Of a stretch of DNA of 64,000 nucleotides, positions 1 to 10,530 are shown piece by piece (position 1 is the stretch's first letter; each line of letters begins with the position of its first letter). Origin of the DNA: Auanema rhodensis (lineage: Eukaryota > Nematoda > Chromadorea > Rhabditida > Rhabditidae); NCBI GenBank assembly GCA_964057225.1, contig OZ059896.1:3100001-3164000 (forward strand), given 5' to 3'. Below the pieces are notes generated by a model. It saw only the letters and a list, made by a program, of their open reading frames with translations, had not been told where the DNA came from and did no database searches. The translations under genes were made by a program, and so were the position numbers.

Positions 1-19
1 ATGCACCGAGATATCAACT

Positions 20-41
20 GATATAAGTTCACACTTATATC
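20..41. repeat. 8-bp dyad, hairpin-capable, in family A monomers
   Basis: GATATAAG at 20-27 and CTTATATC at 34-41 are perfect inverted repeats with a six-base loop (ttcaca). The same dyad recurs in most A copies. In most B copies offset 26 is G instead of A, giving a G-T pair. In several A copies offset 35 is C instead of T, giving an A-C mismatch. Both common changes hit the same base pair. Function unknown. Confidence 0.75.
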
Positions 42-152
42 CTCGATTTTCACCCTGAAGAAATAATTTTTTCGTTGAATAACATTGTCCATCGTTTTTG
101 CCTTGAAAAAAGGAATCTAAAAACATCTACTTTTTGCTAAATTATTTTGAAA

Positions 153-164
153 TTTTTCGAAAAA
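153..164. repeat. 12-bp perfect palindrome TTTTTCGAAAAA (family A)
   Basis: The A-family segment reads tttttcgaaaaa, which is its own reverse complement, inside a dense run of A and T tracts. In family B the centre becomes cggg, which destroys the palindrome. This is a simple A/B diagnostic site. No function can be assigned from sequence. Confidence 0.8.
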
Positions 165-200
165 ATTTTTGTCAAAATGTTTTTGGAAGCAATTTTGAGT

Positions 201-238
201 GTACATGGAAACTCAACATACACTAATGCATCATTTTT
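201..238 (+). repeat. Near-invariant 38-bp box of the monomer
   Basis: Offsets 201-238, starting gtacatggaaactcaac and ending with catttttc, read the same in nearly all copies of both families. The exceptions I noticed are one T-to-C in copy 4 (near 1287), a G-to-A in the two copies starting 42823 and 51247 (catgaaaact), and a C deletion at the box's end in four copies. Neighbouring segments vary freely. Such a conserved window inside a satellite can mark a protein-binding site, as the CENP-B box does in primate alpha satellite; that reading is inference. Confidence 0.6.
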
Positions 239-263
239 CAAACGATCATAACTAATTTTTGTA

Positions 264-289
264 TTTAGCTTTTCTCAATGTAATATAGT
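264..289 (+). repeat. Variable tail segment of the monomer
   Basis: Offsets 264-289 carry most of the haplotype information. Versions seen include ttagcttttctcaatg, taagcttttctcaatgaag, cagcttttttcaatg, taagcgtttctcaatg, gagcgtttcttaatg, gagcgttgcttaatg, gagcgtttctccatg and gagtgtttcccaatg. The last usually travels with gatgtgga further on. Tails are not strictly tied to body family, so they appear to be exchanged by conversion or recombination. They are the best markers for tracing higher-order units here. Confidence 0.75.
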
Positions 290-319
290 GCATTCGATGC
301 GGATTTTTAAGCTGCGTCG

Positions 320-335
320 ATCTGTGTTATCAGAT
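320..335. repeat. 5-bp dyad ATCTG / CAGAT
   Basis: ATCTG at 320-324 and CAGAT at 331-335 flank a six-base loop that is tgttat in most copies, tactat in many A copies, and tattat in several B copies. The arms stay constant while the loop varies, but the arms are short. Weak evidence for a structured element. Confidence 0.5.
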
Positions 336-702
336 TTGCGCTAGCTTAAAAATGCACCGAGATATCAACTGATATAAGTTCACACTTATATCCTCGATTT
401 TCACCCTGAAGAATTAATTTTTTCGTTGAATAACATTGTCCATCGTTTTTGCCTTGAAAAAAGGAATCTAAAAACATCTACTTTTTGCTAAATTATTTTG
501 AAATTTTTCGAAAAAATTTTTGTCAAAATGTTTTTGGAAGCAATTTTGAGTGTACATGGAAACTCAACATACACTAATGCATCATTTTTCAAACGATCAT
601 AACTAATTTTTGTATTTAGCTTTTCTCAATGTAGTATAGTGCATTCGATGCGGATTTTTAAGCTGCGTCGATCTGTACTATCAGATTTGCGCTAGCTTGA
701 AA

Positions 703-2808
703 ATGCACCGAGATATCAACTGATATAAGTTCACACTTATATCCTCGATTTTCACCCTGAAGAATTAATTTTTTCGTTGAATAACATTGTCCATCGTTTT
801 TGCCTTGAAAAAAGGAATCTAAAAACATCTACTTTTTGCTAAATTATTTTGAAATTTTTCGAAAAAATTTTTGTCAAAATGTTTTTGGAAGCAATTTTGA
901 GTGTACATGGAAACTCAACATACACTAATGCATCATTTTTCAAACGATCATAACTAATTTTTGTATTTAGCTTTTCTCAATGTAGTATAGTGCATTCGAT
1001 GCGGATTTTTAAGCTGCGTCGATCTGTACTATCAGATTTGCGCTAGCTTGAAAATGCACCGAGATATCAACTGATATAAGTTCACACCTATATCCTCGAT
1101 TTTCACCCTGAAGAATTAATTTTTTCGTTGAATAACATTGTCCATCGTTTTTGCCTTGAAAAAAGGAATCTAAAAACATCTACTTTTTGCTAAATTATTC
1201 TCAAATTTTTCGAAAAAATTTTTGTCAAAATGTTTTTGGAAGCAATTTTGAGTGTACATGGAAACTCAACATACACTAATGCATCACTTTTCAAACGATC
1301 ATAACTAATTTTTGTATTAAGCTTTTCTCAATGAAGTTTAGTGCATTCGATGCGGATTTTTAAGCTGCGTCGATCTGTGTTATCAGATTTGCGCTAGCTT
1401 AAAAATGCACCGAGATATCAACTGATATAAGTTCACACTTATATCCTCGATTTTCACCCTGAAGAATTAATTTTTTCGTTGAATAACATTGTCCATCGTT
1501 TTTGCCTTGAAAAAAGGAATCTAAAAACATCTACTTTCTGCTAAATTATTTTGAAATTTTTCGAAAAAATTTTTGTCAAAATGTTTTTGGAAGCAATTTT
1601 GAGTGTACATGGAAACTCAACATACACTAATGCATCATTTTTCAAACGATCATAACTAATTTTTGTATTTAGCTTTTCTCAATGTAGTATAGTGCATTCG
1701 ATGCGGATTTTTAAGCTGCGTCGATCTGTACTATCAGATTTGCGCTAGCTTGAAAATGCACCGAGATATCAACTGATATAAGTTCACACTTATATCCTCG
1801 ATTTTCACCCTGAAGAATTAATTTTTTCGTTGAATAACATTGTCCATCGTTTTTGCCTTGAAAAAAGGAATCTAAAAACATCTACTTTTTGCTAAATTAT
1901 TTTGAAATTTTTCGAAAAAATTTTTGTCAAAATGTTTTTGGAAGCAATTTTGAGTGTACATGGAAACTCAACATACACTAATGCATCATTTTTCAAACGA
2001 TCATAACTAATTTTTGTATTTAGCTTTTCTCAATGTAGTATAGTGCATTCGATGCGGATTTTTAAGCTGCGTCGATCTGTACTATCAGATTTGCGCTAGC
2101 TTGAAAATGCACCGAGATATCAACTGATATAAGTTCACACCTATATCCTCGATTTTCACCCTGAAGAATTAATTTTTTCGTTGAATAACATTGTCCATCG
2201 TTTTTGCCTTGAAAAAAGGAATCTAAAAACATCTACTTTTTGCTAAATTATTCTCAAATTTTTCGAAAAAATTTTTGTCAAAATGTTTTTGGAAGCAATT
2301 TTGAGTGTACATGGAAACTCAACATACACTAATGCATCATTTTTCAAACGATCATAACTAATTTTTGTATTAAGCTTTTCTCAATGAAGTTTAGTGCATT
2401 CGATGCGGATTTTTAAGCTGCGTCGATCTGTGTTATCAGATTTGCGCTAGCTTAAAAATGCACCGAGATATCAACTGATATAAGTTCACACTTATATCCT
2501 CGATTTTCACCCTGAAGAATTAATTTTTTCGTTGAATAACATTGTCCATCGTTTTTGCCTTGAAAAAAGGAATCTAAAAACATCTACTTTCTGCTAAATT
2601 ATTTTGAAATTTTTCGAAAAAATTTTTGTCAAAATGTTTTTGGAAGCAATTTTGAGTGTACATGGAAACTCAACATACACTAATGCATCATTTTTCAAAC
2701 GATCATAACTAATTTTTGTATTTAGCTTTTCTCAATGTAGTATAGTGCATTCGATGCGGATTTTTAAGCTGCGTCGATCTGTGTTATCAGATTTGCGCTA
2801 GCTTAAAA
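703..2808 (+). repeat. Trimeric higher-order repeat, two units of 1,053 bp
   Basis: Copies 3-5 and 6-8 repeat the same order: a plain A monomer with tgtactatc; then one with cacaccta, ttctcaaat and tail taagcttttctcaatgaag; then one with tttctgcta. The units differ at the end, where copy 5 has tgtactatc and copy 8 has tgtgttatc. Copy 4 also has a private C in its conserved box. Confidence 0.8.
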
Positions 2809-4212
2809 ATGCACCGAGATATCAACTGATATAAGTTCACACTTATATCCTCGATTTTCACCCTGAAGAATTAATTTTTTCGTTGAATAACATTGTCCAT
2901 CGTTTTTGCCTTGAAAAAAGGAATCTAAAAACATCTACTTTTTGCTAAATTATTTTGAAATTTTTCGAAAAAATTTTTGTCAAAATGTTTTTGGAAGCAA
3001 TTTTGAGTGTACATGGAAACTCAACATACACTAATGCATCATTTTTCAAACGATCATAACTAATTTTTGTATTTAGCTTTTCTCAATGTAATATAGTGCA
3101 TTCGATGCGGATTTTTAAGCTGCGTCGATCTGTGTTATCAGATTTGCGCTAGCTTAAAAATGCACCGAGATATCAACTGATATAAGTTCACACTTATATC
3201 CTCGATTTTCACCCTGAAGAATTAATTTTTTCGTTGAATAACATTGTCCATCGTTTTTGCCTTGAAAAAAGGAATCTAAGAACATCTACTTTTTGCTAAA
3301 TTATTTTGAAATTTTTCGAAAAAATTTTTGTCAAAATGTTTTTGGAAGCAATTTTGAGTGTACATGGAAACTCAACATACACTAATGCATCATTTTTCAA
3401 ACGATCATAACTAATTTTTGTATTTAGCTTTTCTCAATGTAGTATAGTGCATTCGATGCGGATTTTTAAGCTGCGTCGATCTGTGTTATCAGATTTGCGC
3501 TAGCTTAAAAATGCACCGAGATATCAACTGATATAAGTTCACACTTATATCCTCGATTTTCACCCTGAAGAATTAATTTTTTCGTTGAATAACATTGTCC
3601 ATCGTTTTTGCCTTGAAAAAAGGAATCTAAAAACATCTACTTTTTGCTAAATTATTTTGAAATTTTTCGAAAAAATTTTTGTCAAAATGTTTTTGGAAGC
3701 AATTTTGAGTGTACATGGAAACTCAACATACACTAATGCATCATTTTTCAAACGATCATAACTAATTTTTGTATTTAGCTTTTCTCAATGTAATATAGTG
3801 CATTCGATGCGGATTTTTAAGCTGCGTCGATCTGTGTTATCAGATTTGCGCTAGCTTAAAAATGCACCGAGATATCAACTGATATAAGTTCACACTTATA
3901 TCCTCGATTTTCACCCTGAAGAATTAATTTTTTCGTTGAATAACATTGTCCATCGTTTTTGCCTTGAAAAAAGGAATCTAAGAACATCTACTTTTTGCTA
4001 AATTATTTTGAAATTTTTCGAAAAAATTTTTGTCAAAATGTTTTTGGAAGCAATTTTGAGTGTACATGGAAACTCAACATACACTAATGCATCATTTTTC
4101 AAACGATCATAACTAATTTTTGTATTTAGCTTTTCTCAATGTAGTATAGTGCATTCGATGCGGATTTTTAAGCTGCGTCGATCTGTGTTATCAGATTTGC
4201 GCTAGCTTAAAA
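2809..4212 (+). repeat. Dimeric higher-order repeat, two units of 702 bp
   Basis: Copies 9-10 and 11-12 alternate a monomer with gtaatatag in the tail and a monomer with ctaagaac near offset 119 plus gtagtatag. The two units look identical at every marker I used, which implies a recent tandem doubling. Confidence 0.8.
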
Positions 4213-5616
4213 ATGCACCGAGATATCAACTGATATAAGTTCACACTTATATCCTCGATTTTCACCCTGAAGAATTAATTTTTTCGTTGAATAACATTGT
4301 CTATCGTTTTTGCCTTGAAAAAAGGAATCTAAAAACATCTACTTTTTGCTAAATTATTTTCAAATTTTTCGAAAAAATTTTTGTCAAAATGTTTTTGGAA
4401 GCAATTTTGAGTGTACATGGAAACTCAACATACACTAATGCATCATTTTTCAAACGATCATAACTAATTTTTGTATTCAGCTTTTTTCAATGTAGTATAG
4501 TGCATTCGATGCGGATTTTTATGCTGCGTCGATCGGTGTTATCAGATTTGCGCTAGCTTAAAAATGCACCGAGATATCAACTGATATAAGTTTACACTTA
4601 TATCCTCGATTTTCACCCTGAAGAAATAATTTTTTCGTTGAATAACATTGTCCATCGTTTTTGCCTTGAAAAAAGGAATCTAAAAACATCTACTTTTTGC
4701 TAAATTATTTTGAAATTTTTCGAAAAAATTTTTGTCAAAATGTTTTTGGAAGCAATTTTGAGTGTACATGGAAACTCAACATACACTAATGCATCATTTT
4801 TCAAACGATCATAACTAATTTTTGTATTCAGCTTTTTTCAATGTAGTATAGTGCATTCGATGCGGATTTTTATGCTGCGTCGATCGGTGTTATCAGATTT
4901 GCGCTAGCTTAAAAATGCACCGAGATATCAACTGATATAAGTTCACACTTATATCCTCGATTTTCACCCTGAAGAATTAATTTTTTCGTTGAATAACATT
5001 GTCTATCGTTTTTGCCTTGAAAAAAGGAATCTAAAAACATCTACTTTTTGCTAAATTATTTTCAAATTTTTCGAAAAAATTTTTGTCAAAATGTTTTTGG
5101 AAGCAATTTTGAGTGTACATGGAAACTCAACATACACTAATGCATCATTTTTCAAACGATCATAACTAATTTTTGTATTCAGCTTTTTTCAATGTAGTAT
5201 AGTGCATTCGATGCGGATTTTTATGCTGCGTCGATCGGTGTTATCAGATTTGCGCTAGCTTAAAAATGCACCGAGATATCAACTGATATAAGTTTACACT
5301 TATATCCTCGATTTTCACCCTGAAGAAATAATTTTTTCGTTGAATAACATTGTCCATCGTTTTTGCCTTGAAAAAAGGAATCTAAAAACATCTACTTTTT
5401 GCTAAATTATTTTGAAATTTTTCGAAAAAATTTTTGTCAAAATGTTTTTGGAAGCAATTTTGAGTGTACATGGAAACTCAACATACACTAATGCATCATT
5501 TTTCAAACGATCATAACTAATTTTTGTATTCAGCTTTTTTCAATGTAGTATAGTGCATTCGATGCGGATTTTTATGCTGCGTCGATCGGTGTTATCAGAT
5601 TTGCGCTAGCTTAAAA
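4213..5616 (+). repeat. Dimeric higher-order repeat with cag-tail, two units of 702 bp
   Basis: Copies 13-14 and 15-16 alternate a monomer with tgtctatcg and ttttcaaat with a monomer with agtttacac and aagaaataa. All four share the rare tail cagcttttttcaatg, tttatgctg and gatcggtgtt. The same monomer types recur at 21061-22464. Confidence 0.8.
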
Positions 5617-8600
5617 ATGCACCGAGATATCAACTGATATAAGTTTACACTTATATCCTCGATTTTCACCCTGAAGAAATAATTTTTTCGTTGAATAACA
5701 TTGTCCATCGTTTTTGCCTTGAAAAAAGGAATCTAAAAACATCTACTTTTTGCTAAATTATTTTGAAATTTTTCGAAAAAATTTTTGTCAAAATGTTTTT
5801 GGAAGCAATTTTGAGTGTACATGGAAACTCAACATACACTAATGCATCATTTTTCAAACGATCATAACTAATTTTTGTATTTAGCTTTTCTCAATGTAAT
5901 ATAGTGCATTCGATGCGGATTTTTAAGCTGCGTCGATCTGTGTTATCAGATTTGCGCTAGCTTAAAAATGCACCGAGATATCAACTGATATAAGTTCACA
6001 CTTATATCCTCGATTTTCACCCTGAAGAATTAATTTTTTCGTTGAATAACATTGTCCATCGTTTTTGCCTTGAAAAAAGGAATCTAAAAACATCTACTTT
6101 TTGCTAAATTATTTTGAAATTTTTCGAAAAAATTTTTGTCAAAATGTTTTTGGAAGCAATTTTGAGTGTACATGGAAACTCAACATACACTAATGCATCA
6201 TTTTTCAAACGATCATAACTAATTTTTGTATTTAGCTTTTCTCAATGTAGTATAGTGCATTCGATGCGAATTTTTAAGCTGCGTCGATCTGTACTATCAG
6301 ATTTGCGCTAGCTTGAAAATGCACCGAGATATCAACTGATATAAGTTCACACTTATATCCTCGATTTTCACCCTGAAGAATTAATTTTTTCGTTGAATAA
6401 CATTGTCCATCGTTTTTGCCTTGAAAAAAGGAATCTAAAAACATCTACTTTTTGCTAAATTATTTTGAAATTTTTCGAAAAAATTTTTGTCAAAATGTTT
6501 TTGGAAGCAATTTTGAGTGTACATGGAAACTCAACATACACTAATGCATCATTTTTCAAACGATCATAACTAATTTTTGTATTTAGCTTTTCTCAATGTA
6601 GTATAGTGCATTCGATGCGGATTTTTAAGCTGCGTCGATCTGTACTATCAGATTTGCGCTAGCTTGAAAATGCACCGAGATATCAACTGATATAAGTTCA
6701 CACCTATATCCTCGATTTTCACCCTGAAGAATTAATTTTTTCGTTGAATAACATTGTCTATCGTTTTTGCCTTGAAAAAAGGAATCTAAAAACTTCTACT
6801 TTTTGCTAAATTATTCTCAAATTTTTCGAAAAAATTTTTGTCAAAATGTTTTTGGAAGCAATTTTGAGTGTACATGGAAACTCAACATACACTAATGCAT
6901 CATTTTTCAAACGATCATAACTAATTTTTGTATTTAGCTTTTCTCAATGTAGTATAGTGCATTCGATGCGGATTTTTAAGCTGCGTCGATCTGTGTTATC
7001 AGATTTGCGCTAGCTTAAAAATGCACCGAGATATCAACTGATATAAGTTCACACTTATATCCTCGATTTTCACCCTGGAGAATTAATTTTTTCGTTGAAT
7101 AACATTGTCCATCGTTTTTGCCTTGAAAAAAGGAATCTAAAAACATCTACTTTCTGCTAAATTATTTTGAAATTTTTCGAAAAAATTTTTGTCAAAATGT
7201 TTTTGGAAGCAATTTTGAGTGTACATGGAAACTCAACATACACTAATGCATCATTTTTCAAACGATCATAACTAATTTTTGTATTAAGCTTTTCTCAATG
7301 AAGTTTAGTGCATTCGATGCGGATTTTTAAGCTGCGTCGATCTGTGTTATCAGATTTGCGCTAGCTTAAAAATGCACCGAGATATCAACTGATATAAGTT
7401 CACACTTATATCCTCGATTTTCACCCTGAAGAATTAATTTTTTCGTTGAATAACATTGTCCATCGTTTTTGCCTTGAAAAAAGGAATCTAAAAACATCTA
7501 CTTTCTGCTAAATTATTTTGAAATTTTTCGAAAAAATTTTTGTCAAAATGTTTTTGGAAGCAATTTTGAGTGTACATGGAAACTCAACATACACTAATGC
7601 ATCATTTTTCAAACGATCATAACTAATTTTTGTATTTAGCTTTTCTCAATGTAGTATAGTGCATTCGATGCGGATTTTTAAGCTGCGTCGATCTGTGTTA
7701 TCAGATTTGCGCTAGCTTAAAAATGCACCGAGATATCAACTGATATAAGTTCACACTTATATCCTCGATTTTCACCCTGAAGAATTAATTTTTTCGTTGA
7801 ATAACATTGTCCATCGTTTTTGCCTTGAAAAAAGGAATCTAAAAACATCTACTTTCTGCTAAATTATTTTCAAATTTTTCGAAAAAATTTTTGTCAAAAT
7901 GTTTTTGGAAGCAATTTTGAGTGTACATGGAAACTCAACATACACTAATGCATCATTTTTCAAACGATCATAACTAATTTTTGTATTCAGCTTTTTTCAA
8001 TGTAGTATAGTGCATTCGATGCGGATTTTTATGCTGCGTCGATCTGTGTTATCAGATTTGCGCTAGCTTAAAAATGCACCGAGATATCAACTGATATAAG
8101 TTTACACTTATATCCTCGATTTTCACCCTGAAGAAATAATTTTTTCGTTGAATAACATTGTCCATCGTTTTTGCCTTGAAAAAAGGAATCTAAAAACATC
8201 TACTTTTTGCTAAATTATTTTGAAATTTTTCGAAAAAATTTTTGTCAAAATGTTTTTGGAAGCAATTTTGAGTGTACATGGAAACTCAACATACACTAAT
8301 GCATCATTTTTCAAACGATCATAACTAATTTTTGTATTAAGCTTTTCTCAATGAAGTTTAGTGCATTCGATGCGGATTTTTAAGCTGCGTCGATCTGTGT
8401 TATCAGATTTGCGCTAGCTTAAAAATGCACCGAGATATCAACTGATATAAGTTCACACTTATATCCTCGATTTTCACCCTGAAGAATTAATTTTTTCGTT
8501 GAATAACATTGTCCATCGTTTTTGCCTTGAAAAAAGGAATCTAAAAACATCTACTTTTTGCTAAATTATTTTGAAATTCTTCGAAAAAATTTTTGTCAAA

Positions 8601-10530
8601 ATGTTTTTGGAAGCAATTTTGAGTGTACATGGAAACTCAACATACACTAATGCATCATTTTTCAAACGATCATAACTAATTTTTGTATTTAGCTTTTCTC
8701 AATGTAATATAGTGCATTCGATGCGGATTTTTAAGCTGCGTCGATCTGTGTTATCAGATTTGCGCTAGCTTGAAAATGCACCGAGATATCAACTGATATA
8801 AGTTCACACCTATATCCTCGATTTTCACCCTGAAGAATTAATTTTTTCGTTGAATAACATTGTCCATCGTTTTTGCCTTGAAAAAAGAAATCTAAAAACA
8901 TCTACTTTTTGCTAAATTATTTTGAAATTTTTCGAAAAAATTTTTGTCAAAATGTTTTTGGAAGCAATGTTGAGTGTACATGGAAACTCAACATACACTA
9001 ATGCATCATTTTTCAAACGATCATAACTAATTTTTGTATTAAGCGTTTCTCAATGTAGTATAGTGCATTCGATGCGGATTTTTAAGCTGCGTCGATCTGT
9101 ACTATCAGATTTGCGCTAGCTTGAAAATGCACCGAGATATCAACTGATATAAGTTCACACCTATATCCTCGATTTTCACCCTGAAGAATTAATTTTTTCG
9201 TTGAATAACATTGTCTATCGTTTTTGCCTTGAAAAAAGGAATCTAAAAACATCTACTTTTTGCTAAATTATTTTCAAATTTTTCGAAAAAATTTTTGTCA
9301 AAATGTTTTTGGAAGCAATTTTGAGTGTACATGGAAACTCAACATACACTAATGCATCATTTTTCAAACGATCATAACTAATTTTTGTATTTAGCTTTTC
9401 TCAATGTAATATAATGCATTCGATGCGGATTTTTAAGCTGCGTCGATCTGTGTTATCAGATTTGCGCTAGCTTAAAAATGCACCGAGATATCAACTGATA
9501 TAAGTTCACACTTATATCCTCGATTTTCACCCTGAAGAATTAATTTTTTCGTTGAATAACATTGTCCATCGTTTTTGCCTTGAAAAAAGAAATCTAAAAA
9601 CATCTACTTTTTGCTAAATTATTTTGAAATTTTTCGAAAAAATTTTTGTCAAAATGTTTTTGGAAGCAATGTTGAGTGTACATGGAAACTCAACATACAC
9701 TAATGCATCATTTTTCAAACGATCATAACTAATTTTTGTATTAAGCGTTTCTCAATGTAGTATAGTGCATTCGATGCGGATTTTTAAGCTGCGTCGATCT
9801 GTACTATCAGATTTGCGCTAGCTTGAAAATGCACCGAGATATCAACTGATATAAGTTCACACCTATATCCTCGATTTTCACCCTGAAGAATTAATTTTTT
9901 CGTTGAATAACATTGTCTATCGTTTTTGCCTTGAAAAAAGGAATCTAAAAACATCTACTTTTTGCTAAATTATTTTCAAATTTTTCGAAAAAATTTTTGT
10001 CAAAATGTTTTTGGAAGCAATTTTGAGTGTACATGGAAACTCAACATACACTAATGCATCATTTTTCAAACGATCATAACTAATTTTTGTATTTAGCTTT
10101 TCTCAATGTAGTTCAGTGCATTCGATGCGGATTTTTAAGCTGCGTCGATCTGTACTATCAGATTTGCGCTAGCTTGAAAATGCACCGAGATATCAACTGA
10201 TATAAGTTCACACCTATATCCTCGATTTTCACCCTGAAGAATTAATTTTTTCGTTGAATAACATTGTCTATCGTTTTTGCCTTGAAAAAAGGAATCTAAA
10301 AACATCTACTTTTTGCTAAATTATTTTCAAATTTTTCGAAAAAATTTTTGTCAAAATGTTTTTGGAAGCAATTTTGAGTGTACATGGAAACTCAACATAC
10401 ACTAATGCATCATTTTTCAAACGATCATAACTAATTTTTGTATTTAGCTTTTCTCAATGTAGTATAGTGCATTCGATGCGGATTTTTAAGCTGCGTCGAT
10501 CTGTGTTATCAGATTTGCGCTAGCTTGAAA

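Larger units (their letters stand above)
1..351 (+). repeat. Reference monomer (copy 1, family A)
   Basis: This copy is used here to number offsets inside the monomer. Visible modules are: an EcoRV-type GATATC at 10-15; a dyad at 20-41; an A/T-tract-rich stretch at about 66-185; a dyad at 192-219; a nearly invariant box at 201-238; a variable tail at 264-289; a CpG-rich segment at about 294-320; a small dyad at 320-335; and NheI-type GCTAGC near 340. It has 11 CpG dinucleotides where base composition predicts about 8. I see no clear internal half-monomer repeat, so 351 bp looks like the basic unit and not an obvious dimer. Confidence 0.9.
1..10530 (+). repeat. Family A domain, copies 1-30
   Basis: All thirty monomers carry the A diagnostics (ttcgttgaataacattg, tttttgcc, tgctaaatt, cgaaaaaa; offset 194 is T in most). 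Sub-variants are marked by aagaaataa or aagaattaa near offset 58, tttctgcta near 131, ttctcaaat or ttttcaaat near 147, and the tail type. The copies starting 8776 and 9478 have B-like features (caatgttgag, aaagaaatc, tail taagcgtttctc), so they are intermediate. No long reading frame survives, because a TAG in the minus frame sits at tgctaaatt. Confidence 0.92.

Noticed and set aside
66-90. CENP-B box-like sequence ttcgttgaataacattg
   Set aside because: It matches only the left half of the box pattern (TTCG, four bases, A); the CGGG half reads ACAT. Most B copies have tttg in place of ttcg. The cggg of B monomers lies about 90 bp away, so the two halves do not form a box.
50-112. Possible hammerhead ribozyme core (ctgaaga, then gaaa)
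   Set aside because: Ctgaaga fits the CUGANGA core and ttgaaa follows, but the sequence between them cannot form a proper stem II, and most B copies read gtgaaga. The minus strand has ctgataa, which lacks the needed G. No self-cleaving motif is supported.
1-351. Monomer being a dimer of two units of about 175 bp
   Set aside because: Apart from short shared words such as taattttt and tcaaaa or gaaaaa runs, I could not align the two halves convincingly. A self-alignment of the consensus would settle it.
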